A DNA stretch of 64,000 nucleotides, taken from assembly GCF_900109515.1 (NCBI RefSeq), contig NZ_FOBD01000001.1, forward strand, positions 62,001 to 126,000, written 5' to 3'. The notes under the pieces were generated by a model, which saw nothing but the letters and a program-made list of their open reading frames with translations, ran no database searches and was not told where the DNA came from. The stretch is from Paenibacillus sp. OK003. GTDB taxonomy: Bacteria; Bacillota; Bacilli; Paenibacillales; Paenibacillaceae. Positions within the stretch are counted from its first letter, which is position 1, and each line of letters begins with the position of its first letter. A program made the position numbers and the translations under genes. Of this stretch, positions 8,397 through 18,080 are shown one piece after another.

Positions 8397-11300
8397 ATGT
8401 TTTTGAAACGGATTGAACTGGGTGGATTCAAGTCATTCGCCGACAAAACGGAAATGGAATTCGTTCGTGGCATAACCGCTGTTGTGGGCCCGAACGGAAG
8501 TGGAAAAAGTAACATTTCAGACGGCATACGCTGGGTTCTTGGGGAACAAAGCGCCAAATCACTGCGTGGTGGCAAGATGGAAGATATCATTTTTGCCGGC
8601 AGTGATGCACGGAAGGCTGTTAATTATGGTGAAGTTTCGTTGACGCTGGATAACGAAGATCATGCGCTTGCTTTGGATTTTGGTGAAGTGACGGTAACGC
8701 GTCGTGTACATCGCAGCGGAGACAGTGAATATTTTATCAACAAACAGTCGTGTCGGTTGAAGGATATTACCGAATTGTTTATGGATACCGGGATCGGCAA
8801 GGAAGCTTACTCGATTATTGGACAGGGACGAATTGAAGAGATTCTGAGTACCCGTTCAGAGGATCGCAGGGGGATCTTTGAAGAGGCATCAGGTATTGTT
8901 AAATATAAATCTCGCAAACGGGATGCTACTCGCAAACTGGATGAGACGGAACAGAATTTATTGCGTATTCATGACCTTGTCACCGAGTTGGAAGACCAGA
9001 TTGGTCCGTTAAAGGAACAATCGGAGAAAGCAATCCACTACAAGGAATTACGGGGGCAGCTGAAATCACAGGAAATCTCCATGTATGTGTATCAGATCGA
9101 ACAAATTCACGCTTCCTGGAGCAAAGCAAACCAACGACTTGAATCATTGAAGCAGGAAGAAGTCGGATTGGCGGCTATTGTATCTACTCATGATGCCAAG
9201 CTGGAAAGTGACCGAAATGCACTGCGTACGCTGGAAACGGAGACGGAACAGCTGCAATCGGCCTTATTGCAATTCAGTGAAGCAACGGAGAAAAGTGAAG
9301 GTCTCGGGGAACTGCTCAAGGAGCGTTCGCGTCATCTGCAGACGAACCAGGAACAGCTTAAAGTAACGCTTGCAGCGAGTGAAGAGAGACATCGAGAGCG
9401 TGAAGCCGAGTTACTTGCATTACGCGAGAAGTTTACCAAGCTTGAACTGGAACTGAGTGACGTGAGAAACCGCCTGTCCGAAGAAGAGGCCAAACTCATC
9501 GGTGTCACTGGCGGCATTAGCCAACAGCAGGAGGAAAGCCTTAAGGGCAACTTGCTGGAACTGATGAATCAGATGGCTCAGACACGAAACGAAATTCGTT
9601 ACGCGGACCAACAGAAAGAAACGCTGGAACGGCGAATGAATCGCGCGACTGAGGAATCCGGCAAGTGGGAAGGCCAGAAGGAAACGCTGGAAGCCCGCAA
9701 AACGGAGATTGAGAAAAAAGTTGTTCGTTTGGGCAAGGAAATCAGTGATCTGCGCAGTGGTTATATTACGGAAAGTGAACGTCTCCAATCGTTGCAGAAG
9801 CTGCTCGAAGAAAGCAGGGGAACGGTCCGTAAGTGGGAGCAGAAGCGTGAAGCCCAGGTCTCCCGTCGCGATACAATGAAAGAAATGCAGGATGATTTTG
9901 ACGGTTTCATGCTGGGTGTTAAAGAAGTGCTTAAGGCATCACGCAAAGGTACACTGAACGGGGTTCATGGAGCCGTTGCAGAGCTCGTTAAAGTGCCTGA
10001 GAAGATCGAGCTTGCGGTAGAGACAGCGATGGGCGCTTCCCTGCAGCATGTTGTCATGGAGAATGAGTCGGTTTCCAGACAGGCAATTGCTTTTCTGAAA
10101 CAACGTCAATTGGGCAGAGCTACCTTCCTCCCGCTGGATGTTATTCGTGCACGTACCATTGGTGCGGGTGAACGCTCGATGATCGAAGGCATGGATGGTT
10201 TTGTGGGAATTGGTGCGGATCTCGTACAATATGAAGAACGTTATGCTGCGATCATTGGAAGCCTGCTCGGGAATGTCATTATTGCGGAGAAGCTGGAGGA
10301 TGCCAATAAGATCGCGGCTCGCTGCCAATATCGTTTCCGGGTCGTAACCCTGGAAGGCGATGTGGTTAACGCAGGTGGTTCGATGACTGGTGGTAGCCAG
10401 CACAAGAAAAATGGTAGTCTGCTCAGCCGCAAACGGCAGCTGGACCAGCTGGACCAGGATATTTTGGATACCGAAAATCAGATCGTAAAACTTCATCGCA
10501 GTGTGGATGATGTAAAAACTCAACTGGAGCAGTGCCAAGACAAGCTGGACGAGCTGCGTCAGTCTGGAGATGACACCCGGAATGCTGAACAGCAGGCTTC
10601 AATGGAAATGAAGCAGGTTGAGCATGAGCTGCGTCACGTACTGGAACAGGTTGCTGTAGCCGGTCAGGAAAAGAGCGGGTTTACTGAAGAAATCAAAGAG
10701 ATGGATACAGCCCGCGATGTCGCTGTGAAGAAGCTGGAGCAGCTTGAGGAAGAAGAGAAGGCAACTCATAGGGCCATTCATGCCGCAGAGTTTGCGCGTA
10801 AAGCGAATGAATCGGCGAAGGAGGAATTGCAGACCCAACTCACTGATCTGAAAGTCCGAGAGGGGAAACTGGATCAGGAACGATTCTCCAACGAGGAGCA
10901 ATTACGGCGTCTGGAGCGCGAAGTGGATTCACTGGTGAAGGATCTTCGTCAAAACCGCACGTTGCTGGCCTCTATGGAAGCCGATCTGAAGAAAACAGAG
11001 ACTGAGAGTGTTAAACAGATTGAAGATCTTAACCAATACAAGCTGAAAAAAGCGGAATCCGCACAGGAGCTGGACTTCAAGCGTGCTGCCCGAAGCGAGC
11101 TGTCGAAGAAGCTTGAGCTTGCCGAGAGTGAAACGAAGGAACAACGCACACAGCTGAAAGCTGTGGAGGAACAGATGCGACAAACGGAAATTTCCGTGAA
11201 CAGACTTGATGTTGAGTTGGAAAATATTTTGCGCAAACTGATGGATGAATATGAGCTCGGCTATGAACTTGCCAAAGAGCGTTATCCCGTACCTGAAGAT

Positions 11301-11966
11301 GTGGAGAGCACACAAGCTGAGGTGCAGAAACTGAAGCGCAGCATTGCAGCTCTTGGCGACGTCAATCTGGGAGCCATCGAGGAATTCCAGCGGGTTAACG
11401 AACGGTATGAGTTCCTCAGCACGCAGAAGAATGACCTGGTTGAAGCCAAAACAACGTTGTATCAGGTTATTCGAGAGATGGAAGACGAGATGGCCAAACG
11501 ATTCAAGGCAACATTTGATGCGATTCGCCGGGAGTTTGGCGCTGTCTTCACCAAGCTGTTTGGCGGCGGGCGCGCGGATCTTGTATTGATGGACCCCGAG
11601 CGTTTGCTTGATACGGGTATTGATATCGTCGCCCAGCCACCAGGCAAAAAGCTGCAAAACCTGCAGCTATTATCCGGTGGGGAACGAGCGTTGACCGCGA
11701 TGGCACTCTTATTCGCTATTCTGCATGTTAAGCCGGTACCGTTCTGCGTACTGGATGAAGTGGAAGCGGCACTGGATGAAGCCAACGTGGTGCGTTTTGC
11801 CCAGTATTTGCGTGAGTTCTCGGAACAAACACAATTCATCGTTGTTACACATCGCAAAGGCACAATGGAAGAAGCGGATGTGCTGTATGGTGTCACGATG
11901 GAAGAGGGCGGAGTATCCAAGCTCGTTTCGGTTAAACTGGAAGATGAGGAAGCTGTCATTGCCTAA
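8397..11966 (+). CDS. smc: chromosome partition protein SMC
   Basis: Condensin ATPase that organises and segregates the chromosome together with ScpA and ScpB. The 1189-residue product has the Walker A motif GPNGSGKSN at residues 31-39, long coiled coils, a hinge domain at about residues 520-665, the signature motif LSGGERALTA from residue 1092 and Walker B CVLDEVEAALDEAN just after. All parts are intact. The ATG at 8397 is about 11 nt after AGAGGAGGTGA and gives the conserved MFLKRIELGGFKSFAD start; an in-frame GTG at 8382 overlaps the ribosome site and is less likely. The rnc-smc-ftsY order is standard. Confidence 0.97.
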   Translation: MFLKRIELGGFKSFADKTEMEFVRGITAVVGPNGSGKSNISDGIRWVLGEQSAKSLRGGKMEDIIFAGSDARKAVNYGEVSLTLDNEDHALALDFGEVTVTRRVHRSGDSEYFINKQSCRLKDITELFMDTGIGKEAYSIIGQGRIEEILSTRSEDRRGIFEEASGIVKYKSRKRDATRKLDETEQNLLRIHDLVTELEDQIGPLKEQSEKAIHYKELRGQLKSQEISMYVYQIEQIHASWSKANQRLESLKQEEVGLAAIVSTHDAKLESDRNALRTLETETEQLQSALLQFSEATEKSEGLGELLKERSRHLQTNQEQLKVTLAASEERHREREAELLALREKFTKLELELSDVRNRLSEEEAKLIGVTGGISQQQEESLKGNLLELMNQMAQTRNEIRYADQQKETLERRMNRATEESGKWEGQKETLEARKTEIEKKVVRLGKEISDLRSGYITESERLQSLQKLLEESRGTVRKWEQKREAQVSRRDTMKEMQDDFDGFMLGVKEVLKASRKGTLNGVHGAVAELVKVPEKIELAVETAMGASLQHVVMENESVSRQAIAFLKQRQLGRATFLPLDVIRARTIGAGERSMIEGMDGFVGIGADLVQYEERYAAIIGSLLGNVIIAEKLEDANKIAARCQYRFRVVTLEGDVVNAGGSMTGGSQHKKNGSLLSRKRQLDQLDQDILDTENQIVKLHRSVDDVKTQLEQCQDKLDELRQSGDDTRNAEQQASMEMKQVEHELRHVLEQVAVAGQEKSGFTEEIKEMDTARDVAVKKLEQLEEEEKATHRAIHAAEFARKANESAKEELQTQLTDLKVREGKLDQERFSNEEQLRRLEREVDSLVKDLRQNRTLLASMEADLKKTETESVKQIEDLNQYKLKKAESAQELDFKRAARSELSKKLELAESETKEQRTQLKAVEEQMRQTEISVNRLDVELENILRKLMDEYELGYELAKERYPVPEDVESTQAEVQKLKRSIAALGDVNLGAIEEFQRVNERYEFLSTQKNDLVEAKTTLYQVIREMEDEMAKRFKATFDAIRREFGAVFTKLFGGGRADLVLMDPERLLDTGIDIVAQPPGKKLQNLQLLSGGERALTAMALLFAILHVKPVPFCVLDEVEAALDEANVVRFAQYLREFSEQTQFIVVTHRKGTMEEADVLYGVTMEEGGVSKLVSVKLEDEEAVIA

Positions 11967-11978
11967 TCTTTGAGTTGG

Positions 11979-12007
11979 TTGTCACGCATGAACTCATCTA
12001 ATATCAT
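11979..12007 (+). promoter_or_regulatory. possible ftsY promoter
   Basis: TTGTCA (11979-11984) and TATCAT (12002-12007) are 17 bp apart in the 75-bp smc-ftsY gap, which has no terminator. The match is moderate; ftsY may also be read from smc. Confidence 0.35.
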
Positions 12008-12041
12008 TTAAACTAAGAAATGTACACGATGGAGGGGCTTT

Positions 12042-13055
12042 ATGAGTTTTTTTAAAAAGCTGAGAGACAGCATTGCAAGCAAAACGGAGTCGGTGACCAA
12101 ACAGTTCAAGGACGGGTTGGAAAAGACGCGTAAAGGCCTTGTAGAAAAAGTGTCGGATCTCGTTATCCGTCGCAAAAAAATCGACGAGGAATTCTATGAA
12201 GAATTGGAAGAGATTCTGATTGGAGCCGACGTAGGTGTCAATACGGTCATGAAACTGATTGAAGATCTGCGTGATGAGGTCAAAAAACGCAAAATTGAGG
12301 ATGCGGCTGAACTACAGCCTGTATTGTCCGAAAAACTGACGGATTTGCTTCGTGGCGAGCAGAATAATGAACTGAAAATGAATCCGGATGGAATCACGGT
12401 CATTTTATTTGTCGGTGTTAATGGTGTTGGTAAAACAACAACGATTGGTAAGCTGGCCCATCGCTTCAAACAGCAGGGTAAAAAGGTCATCATGGCAGCA
12501 GGTGATACGTTCCGTGCCGGAGCGATCGAACAACTTGAAGTATGGGGACAACGTGCTGGTGTGGAAGTCATCAAGCAACAATCAGGTTCTGACCCTGCAG
12601 CTGTAATGTATGATGCTGTACAGGCTGCGAAGCAGCGGGGTGCTGATGTATTGCTCTGTGATACAGCAGGCCGTCTGCAAAATAAATCCAATCTGATGGA
12701 CGAACTCAACAAAATCTATCGTGTCATTCAACGTGAAATTCCGGAAGCACCTCATGAAGTATTAATGGTGCTGGATGCAACTACAGGTCAGAATGCACTG
12801 AATCAGGCCAAACTCTTTGGAGAGAAGAGCGGGGTAACTGGACTTGTACTGACGAAGCTGGATGGTACCGCCAAAGGTGGTATTGTTGTTGCAATTCGTC
12901 AGGAGTTGGATCTGCCTGTGAAGCTGGTCGGACTGGGTGAGAAAATTGATGATCTGCAGCCATTCGACTCGGAGCAATTCGTACATGCGTTGTTTGCCGG
13001 ATTGATTCAAGAACAGCCAGCTGAAAGTGCTGAAGAAGAGGAAGCTAATTCCTAG
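12042..13055 (+). CDS. ftsY: signal recognition particle receptor FtsY
   Basis: Membrane-associated SRP GTPase that docks Ffh-ribosome complexes at the translocon. The 337-residue product has an N-terminal charged helix and N domain, then a G domain with G1 GVNGVGKTTT at about residue 125, G3 DTAGR near 207, and G4 TKLDGTAKGG near 271, all diagnostic of SRP GTPases. The short N-terminal acidic region is typical of Gram-positive FtsY. The ATG has GGAGGGG upstream. Its partner Ffh is encoded about 1.5 kb downstream, separated by trhA. Confidence 0.96.
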   Translation: MSFFKKLRDSIASKTESVTKQFKDGLEKTRKGLVEKVSDLVIRRKKIDEEFYEELEEILIGADVGVNTVMKLIEDLRDEVKKRKIEDAAELQPVLSEKLTDLLRGEQNNELKMNPDGITVILFVGVNGVGKTTTIGKLAHRFKQQGKKVIMAAGDTFRAGAIEQLEVWGQRAGVEVIKQQSGSDPAAVMYDAVQAAKQRGADVLLCDTAGRLQNKSNLMDELNKIYRVIQREIPEAPHEVLMVLDATTGQNALNQAKLFGEKSGVTGLVLTKLDGTAKGGIVVAIRQELDLPVKLVGLGEKIDDLQPFDSEQFVHALFAGLIQEQPAESAEEEEANS

Positions 13056-13083
13056 AATCATTAATAAATAGGATAGCGTTAAC

Positions 13084-13146
13084 CGTATTGCCAGTGATAT
13101 ACGTGATAAGTGTCACGTGTAATGTCACTGGCAATACGTGTATAAT
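13084..13146 (+). promoter_or_regulatory. nested palindrome abutting a TATAAT box upstream of trhA
   Basis: A perfect 14-bp inverted repeat (13084-13097 with 13125-13138, CGTATTGCCAGTGA and its complement) encloses a second perfect 6-bp inverted repeat (ACGTGA 13101-13106 with TCACGT 13113-13118). TATAAT follows at 13141-13146. No T run follows, so a normal terminator is unlikely. An operator over the trhA promoter, or a 3' stabilising hairpin for ftsY, fits better. Confidence 0.6.
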
Positions 13147-13192
13147 GGGAATAAAGCAGGCAATGCTAAAGGGTTAGAAAGGACGGTTGAAA

Positions 13193-13840
13193 ATGGCCAA
13201 TACTCATACCTATTCTCGCCGTGAAGAAGTCGCCAATGCGGTGACACATGGAATCGGCGCTGCACTCAGTGTAGCTGCACTGGTGATATTGATTGTATTT
13301 GCAAGTATGAAAGGCACGGCTTGGCATGTGGTCAGTTTCACGATCTACGGGATCACCATGCTGCTGCTCTATACGAGCTCTACACTCGTGCATGCATGGA
13401 AAGATGGAAAAGTGAAAGACTTATTTGAGATTTTCGACCATTCTTCCATATATTTGTTTATTGCGGGATCGTACACTCCGCTTTTGTTTATTGCTGTTCG
13501 CGGCACACTAGGATGGACCCTGTTCGGTATAATCTGGGGAGTCGCATTATTCGGCGTAATCTTTAAGGCGTTTTTTACGAAAAGGTTTCTGTTCATGTCC
13601 ACGATTTTCTATATTGCGATGGGCTGGCTCATCGTTATTGCCTGGCAACCGCTTATGACTGCCATCCCTACAGGCGGAATTGTGCTGCTGGTTGCTGGAG
13701 GTCTGATGTATACACTGGGGACGCTGTTTTATGTGTGGCGTGGATTTCCGTACCACCATGCGATTTGGCATCTGTTTGTGCTCGCAGGCAGTATTCTTCA
13801 TTTCTTTATGGTACTGCTGTACCTGACACCACTTCGCTAG
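13193..13840 (+). CDS. trhA: hemolysin III / TrhA-type PAQR membrane protein
   Basis: Integral membrane protein of the hemolysin III (PAQR-like) family. The 215-residue product has about seven hydrophobic segments and the family motifs EEVANAVTHGIGA at the N-terminus, SSTLVHAW near residue 65, a DHSSIYLFIAGSYTP motif, and HHAIWHLFVLAGSILHF at the C-terminus. The conserved His and Asp residues are those proposed to bind zinc in the superfamily. In Firmicutes the family has been linked to membrane homeostasis rather than haemolysis. The ATG at 13193 is preferred over a TTG two codons earlier because of its spacing from AAAGGA. It lies alone between ftsY and ylxM with its own terminator. Confidence 0.88.
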   Translation: MANTHTYSRREEVANAVTHGIGAALSVAALVILIVFASMKGTAWHVVSFTIYGITMLLLYTSSTLVHAWKDGKVKDLFEIFDHSSIYLFIAGSYTPLLFIAVRGTLGWTLFGIIWGVALFGVIFKAFFTKRFLFMSTIFYIAMGWLIVIAWQPLMTAIPTGGIVLLVAGGLMYTLGTLFYVWRGFPYHHAIWHLFVLAGSILHFFMVLLYLTPLR

Positions 13841-13857
13841 AACACGGTAGATAGCGT

Positions 13858-13900
13858 AAAACGAATCGGCTCCATCTGTGGAGACCCATTCGTTTTTTTT
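13858..13900 (+). terminator. rho-independent terminator after trhA
   Basis: AAAACGAAT...CTCCA pairs with TGGAG...ATTCGTTTT around a TCTG loop and ends in eight T. It isolates trhA from the ylxM-ffh unit. Confidence 0.88.
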
Positions 13901-14018
13901 GTTCTATATAAAGGACACAGCAGGCTGAATTCTACTGTAGATGAATGGCTAAGATCAACCTTGTAGGCACGAAAAATGAGTGTAAAATGAACGTTTTTAT
14001 TGTGACAAGTATTTTTGC

Positions 14019-14047
14019 TTGACAACCTGATTTGTTTTAGGTATTAT
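14019..14047 (+). promoter_or_regulatory. sigma-A promoter for ylxM-ffh
   Basis: TTGACA (14019-14024) and TATTAT (14042-14047) with a 17-bp spacer, about 55 nt before the ylxM start. Confidence 0.8.
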
Positions 14048-14102
14048 TAGGAACGTTGCAAGAGTGTAAAGTGTTTTTCCTTGACGAAGGGAGTGCCCCG
14101 TT

Positions 14103-14453
14103 ATGAGTCAAGAAAACCGGCTTGAGAAGACAAACCGGATCAACTTGCTGTTTGCTTTCTATGAACGGTTGCTTACCGAGAAACAGCAGACTTTTCTAAA
14201 GTATTACTTTCATGATGATTTCTCGCTGGGCGAGATTGCAGCCGAGTTCGAGATCAGCCGCCAGGCGGTATACGAGCATATCAAGCGTGCCGAACAAGTG
14301 CTGGAAAATTACGAAAGCAAGCTTGGCTTGCTGGAGAAGCACGAACGGCGCAACCGTAATCTTGAAGATTTGCAAAATGCATTGGAGCGCGCAGGTGTTT
14401 CCATTGATAACAACCAACAAATAAACCATATTATTCATCAGCTCAGAGAGTAG
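14103..14453 (+). CDS. ylxM: YlxM/p13-like SRP-associated HTH protein
   Basis: UPF0122-family protein nearly always encoded directly before ffh and thought to modulate the SRP. The 116-residue product contains a sigma-70 region-4-like helix-turn-helix near residues 20-60 (FSLGEIAAEFEISRQAVYEHIKRAE) and a C-terminal helix. It starts at an ATG after GAAGGGAG. The gene is read from the strong promoter at 14019-14047 and is followed by ffh after 65 bases. The family is clear; the molecular role is not fully defined. Confidence 0.92.
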   Translation: MSQENRLEKTNRINLLFAFYERLLTEKQQTFLKYYFHDDFSLGEIAAEFEISRQAVYEHIKRAEQVLENYESKLGLLEKHERRNRNLEDLQNALERAGVSIDNNQQINHIIHQLRE

Positions 14454-14518
14454 TTCGTAAGAGTTGAACGAAACGTATCGGTCCTGAAAACAGTATTACA
14501 GCTTAAGGAGGTGGGATC

Positions 14519-15895
14519 ATGGCATTTGAAGGATTAACGACCCGATTGCAGAATGTGTTCAGCAAGCTGCGCGGCAAAGGCAAGGTGTCTGATGAAGATG
14601 TTGCCGAAGCGATGCGCGAGGTACGTCTGGCATTGCTCGAAGCGGATGTAAACTTCAAAGTGGTCAAGGAATTCATCGCCAAGGTGAAAGAGAAGGCTGT
14701 TGGCAAAGAAGTGATGGAGAGCTTCACGCCAGGAATGGTCATTATCGACATTGTAAACAAGGAACTGACGGATTTGATGGGTGGAAGCCAGTCGAAGCTG
14801 GCTAAAGCGAACAAACCACCTACGGTACTGATGATGGTTGGTTTGCAGGGTGCAGGTAAAACGACCACATCCGGTAAACTGGCTAAGATGCTGCAAAAGC
14901 AGAATAGCAGACCATTGCTTGTTGCAGGAGATATTTATCGTCCGGCAGCGATCAAGCAATTACAAGTGCTCGGCGAGCAGATCAAAGCGCCGGTATTCAC
15001 ACTGGGAGATCAGACAAGCCCTGTAGAAATTGCACGTCAGGGTCTGCAGCATGCCAAGGACAACGGCAATGACTATGTCATTATCGATACAGCTGGACGC
15101 CTGCATGTCGATGAAGAACTGATGGAAGAGCTTCGTCAGATTCACAGCGTAGTAAATCCCGATGAAGTATTGCTTGTCGTAGACAGCATGACAGGTCAGG
15201 ATGCAGTTAATGTGGCAGAACACTTTAACCAGCAGCTTAATCTGACGGGTGTCGTTCTGACCAAGCTTGACGGAGATACTCGTGGTGGTGCCGCGCTTTC
15301 TGTTAAAGCAGTCACCGGTTGCCCAATCAAGTTTGCTTCCCTTGGTGAGAAACTTGATGCACTGGAACCTTTCCATCCGGAGCGTATGGCTTCACGTATT
15401 CTTGGTATGGGTGATATGCTCTCTCTGATTGAGAAAGCACAGTCCAACATTGATACCGATAAAGCCAAGGAAATGGAACGGAAGATGCGTAATGCAGAAT
15501 TCACGTTTGAAGATTTCCTTGAGCAAATGGATCAAGTGAAAAAGCTGGGGCCAATCGATCAGATCATGGATATGATTCCTGGTATGGGCAAGATGAAACA
15601 AGCCAAGGACCTGAAAGTTGATGATAAACAGATGGGACGAATCGAAGCGATCGTGTACTCCATGACGACCGAAGAGAAACGTAACCCGGATATGATCAAC
15701 CATAGCCGACGGAAGCGGATTGCTACAGGTAGTGGAACGTCCCTGGCCGAAGTAAACCGTTTGATCAAGCAGTTTGATGAGATGCGCCGCATGATGAAAC
15801 AGTTCTCGGATATGATGGGGCCTAAAGGCGGCAAGAATAAAGCGATGAAGCAGCTTAAGGGTCTGGGCAAAGGAATGAAGTTTCCTTTCCGTTGA
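14519..15895 (+). CDS. ffh: signal recognition particle protein Ffh
   Basis: SRP54-type GTPase that binds signal peptides on nascent membrane proteins together with SRP RNA. The 458-residue product has an N domain, G1 GLQGAGKTTTSGKLA near residue 107, DTAGRLHVDE near 190, TKLDGDTRGG near 248 and a methionine-rich M domain from about residue 300 to the C-terminus (MDMIPGMGKMKQ, EMRRMMKQFSDMMG). The length and all GTPase motifs are normal. The ATG follows AAGGAGGTGGG. Its receptor FtsY is encoded upstream. Confidence 0.97.
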   Translation: MAFEGLTTRLQNVFSKLRGKGKVSDEDVAEAMREVRLALLEADVNFKVVKEFIAKVKEKAVGKEVMESFTPGMVIIDIVNKELTDLMGGSQSKLAKANKPPTVLMMVGLQGAGKTTTSGKLAKMLQKQNSRPLLVAGDIYRPAAIKQLQVLGEQIKAPVFTLGDQTSPVEIARQGLQHAKDNGNDYVIIDTAGRLHVDEELMEELRQIHSVVNPDEVLLVVDSMTGQDAVNVAEHFNQQLNLTGVVLTKLDGDTRGGAALSVKAVTGCPIKFASLGEKLDALEPFHPERMASRILGMGDMLSLIEKAQSNIDTDKAKEMERKMRNAEFTFEDFLEQMDQVKKLGPIDQIMDMIPGMGKMKQAKDLKVDDKQMGRIEAIVYSMTTEEKRNPDMINHSRRKRIATGSGTSLAEVNRLIKQFDEMRRMMKQFSDMMGPKGGKNKAMKQLKGLGKGMKFPFR

Positions 15896-15949
15896 TTCTG
15901 GGAGCAGCTGAACGATATACAGATTTCATTGAAGGAGGTGAATTTTCAA

Positions 15950-16222
15950 ATGGCAGTTCGTATTCGTCTGAAACGTATGGGTGCTCACAAAGCTCCTTTC
16001 TACCGCGTAGTGGTATCGGATTCCCGTTCCCCACGTGACGGTCGTTTTATCGAGGAGATCGGTTACTACAACCCGGTTGAACAACCGGCTGTTGTTAAGA
16101 TCGATGAAGATAAAGCATTGGCATGGCTTCAAAACGGTGCACAAGCATCTGACACTGTCCGCAACTTGCTGAGCAAAGCGGGCGTGATGAAGAAGTTCCA
16201 CGAGTCTAAATTGACTAAATAA
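15950..16222 (+). CDS. rpsP: 30S ribosomal protein S16
   Basis: Small-subunit protein S16, 90 residues, starting [21 protein letters not shown] as in other Firmicutes. GAAGGAGGTG at 15931-15940 supports the ATG at 15950. An in-frame ATG at 15929 precedes the ribosome site and would add seven foreign residues. It opens the rpsP-khpA-rimM-trmD maturation cluster and lies 54 bases after ffh. Confidence 0.97.
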   Translation: MAVRIRLKRMGAHKAPFYRVVVSDSRSPRDGRFIEEIGYYNPVEQPAVVKIDEDKALAWLQNGAQASDTVRNLLSKAGVMKKFHESKLTK

Positions 16223-16245
16223 GGTGCTGATTCGGAGGGTCCTCT

Positions 16246-16476
16246 ATGGAAGAATTAGTAAGCATAATTGCTAAGGCTTTGGTCGATCATCCGGAAGATG
16301 TGGCGGTTCGGACGGTTGAGAAAGACCGGCTTGTCGTTTATGAGTTAACCGTTCATCCTGACGATGTTGGGAAAGTAATTGGTAAACAGGGGCGAATCGC
16401 AAAGTCTCTTCGTACAGTCGTCACATCAGCAGCAGTTAAGATGGATAAACGGGTAACCGTCGATATCATATCTTAA
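16246..16476 (+). CDS. khpA: KH-domain RNA-binding protein KhpA
   Basis: Single-KH-domain protein (YlqC/KhpA), 76 residues, with the GxxG RNA-contact loop GKQG at residues 46-49 in VGKVIGKQGRIAKSLR. In Firmicutes it pairs with KhpB/Jag and binds many RNAs. It is always found between rpsP and rimM. It starts 23 bases after rpsP, with CGGAGGGTCC upstream, and is followed by a hairpin. Confidence 0.93.
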   Translation: MEELVSIIAKALVDHPEDVAVRTVEKDRLVVYELTVHPDDVGKVIGKQGRIAKSLRTVVTSAAVKMDKRVTVDIIS

Positions 16477-16484
16477 AGATATAC

Positions 16485-16520
16485 GAAAGGGGGTTAGGAT
16501 GCATGTCCTAGCCCCTTTTC
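16485..16520 (+). terminator. hairpin after khpA
   Basis: GAAAGGGG...TTAGGA pairs with TCCTAGCCCCTTTTC around a TGCATG loop. There is little T tail beyond the stem itself, so it may only partly terminate between khpA and rimM. Confidence 0.6.
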
Positions 16521-16631
16521 GTGCATGCTGAAACTTAAATCACAGTGATCCGAAGAACGATCCGTAACCAGAACGGCTGCGGGAGATCATCACATATAAG
16601 TACCAATATGAATGGATTGTAGGAGGAAAGT

Positions 16632-17144
16632 ATGGCAGAGTTTATGAATGTAGGTAAAATCGTCAATACGCATGGCATTCGCGGAGAGGTGAGAATCATG
16701 CCTTTAACTGATTTCCCGGAAGTACGTTTTGCGAAAAATGCAGAGTTGTTTTTCTTTACACCAGATAATCATCCAGTCATGGTTAACGTGGAATCTGCAC
16801 GTTTGCATAAGAATATGTATATTCTTCGTCTGAAAGAGTATGGCAACATTAATGAAGTAGAGAAATTTAAAGGCGGCATGGCCAAAGTGCTAAAAGAGAA
16901 TCTGGCAGAGCTGGAGGAAGGTGAATACTACTTCCATCAAATCGTTGGGTGTTCTGTCATCACCGAAGAGGGTGAAACACTTGGAACCATCTCTGAAATT
17001 TTGACTCCTGGAGCGAATGATGTATGGGTTGTCAAAACGCCTGCAGGCAAAGAAATTCTGCTTCCGGTTATTGATGATGTTGTTCTTGATGTGGACGTTA
17101 CAGAGAAGCAAGTCAAGGTTCACCTGATGGAAGGGCTGCTGTAA
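16632..17144 (+). CDS. rimM: 16S rRNA processing protein RimM
   Basis: Assembly factor for the 30S head domain that binds S19. The 170-residue product has the N-terminal RimM domain ([18 protein letters not shown]) and a C-terminal PRC-barrel ([13 protein letters not shown], then [13 protein letters not shown]). Spacing to trmD is one base, so the two are translationally linked as in most Bacilli. The ATG has AGGAGG upstream. Confidence 0.95.
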   Translation: MAEFMNVGKIVNTHGIRGEVRIMPLTDFPEVRFAKNAELFFFTPDNHPVMVNVESARLHKNMYILRLKEYGNINEVEKFKGGMAKVLKENLAELEEGEYYFHQIVGCSVITEEGETLGTISEILTPGANDVWVVKTPAGKEILLPVIDDVVLDVDVTEKQVKVHLMEGLL

Positions 17145-17145
17145 C

Positions 17146-17913
17146 ATGAAAGTGGATGTATTAACCCTATTCCCGGAAATGTTTGACGGTGTGTTCGGAA
17201 CCAGCATTCTGGGCAAAGCCCAAACCAAAGGGCTTGTATCTCTGGGAGCAACAAACTTCCGAAATTTTGCGACCAACAAACATAATACAGTTGACGATGC
17301 ACCTTACGGCGGTGGTGGAGGTATGGTATTAAAGCCAGATCCCATCTTTGCTGCTGTCGAGGATGTATTAGAGCAGCGAGGCGAAGCTGCGGCAACGATG
17401 AAACCGCCACGTATCATTCTCATGTGCCCGCAAGGTGAGACGTTCACACAGAAAAAAGCAGAGGAGCTTGTACAAGAAGACCATCTGATTTTTATTTGCG
17501 GACATTATGAAGGCTATGATGAGCGTATCCGTGAGTTTCTCGTGACGGACGAATTGTCGATTGGTGATTACGTGCTGACGGGCGGCGAGCTGCCTGCGAT
17601 GGTGGCAATTGACAGTATTGTACGCCTTATTCCGGGTGTACTGGGTAATGAGACAAGTGCTGTAACGGATTCATTCAGTACCGGATTGCTTGAATACCCG
17701 CATTACACACGTCCTCCAGAATTCAGAGGTATGAAGGTGCCTGATATGTTGTTATCCGGACATCATCTGAATATTGAGGCATGGCGCAGGGAGCAGTCCT
17801 TGCTTCGCACGCTGGAACGTAGACCGGATATGTTGGAGACGGCGGATTTGACGGACAAAGAACGGATTTGGCTAAAGAAGATTCGTTCCGATCGTGAAAA
17901 GAATGCAGAGTAA
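17146..17913 (+). CDS. trmD: tRNA (guanine37-N1)-methyltransferase TrmD
   Basis: SPOUT-fold enzyme that methylates G37 of tRNAs and prevents +1 frameshifting. The 255-residue product starts [13 protein letters not shown] and contains the knot motifs [13 protein letters not shown] and [15 protein letters not shown], with the catalytic region [13 protein letters not shown]. In most Bacilli rplS follows at once; here a terminator and three accessory genes intervene. Confidence 0.96.
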   Translation: MKVDVLTLFPEMFDGVFGTSILGKAQTKGLVSLGATNFRNFATNKHNTVDDAPYGGGGGMVLKPDPIFAAVEDVLEQRGEAAATMKPPRIILMCPQGETFTQKKAEELVQEDHLIFICGHYEGYDERIREFLVTDELSIGDYVLTGGELPAMVAIDSIVRLIPGVLGNETSAVTDSFSTGLLEYPHYTRPPEFRGMKVPDMLLSGHHLNIEAWRREQSLLRTLERRPDMLETADLTDKERIWLKKIRSDREKNAE

Positions 17914-17963
17914 TTTGATATTATCTCGTTTGAGCTCGTAAAATAATCTCATTCGAAATCTTG

Positions 17964-18002
17964 AAAGACCAGCCTTGTGAGATATAGGTTGGTCTTTTTC
18001 TG
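17964..18002 (+). terminator. rho-independent terminator after trmD
   Basis: AAAGACCAGCCT (17964-17975) pairs with AGGTTGGTCTTT (17986-17997), followed by T. It closes the rpsP-trmD unit and marks the left border of the accessory insertion. Confidence 0.87.
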
Positions 18003-18063
18003 TATTGAATAATTTGAAAAAACTGGATTTCCATTGGCAGATACTATAAAATATAAGTGTATT

Positions 18064-18080
18064 ATGAAACTTAGTTTCAT
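18064..18080 (+). promoter_or_regulatory. ATGAAAC-TTA-GTTTCAT palindrome upstream of the VOC gene
   Basis: A perfect 7-bp inverted repeat with a 3-bp spacer lies 27 bases before the start codon, and a further ATGAAAC half-site follows at 18084-18090. The A+T-rich stretch just upstream could hold the -10. A repressor site is plausible; the regulator is unknown. Confidence 0.45.
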
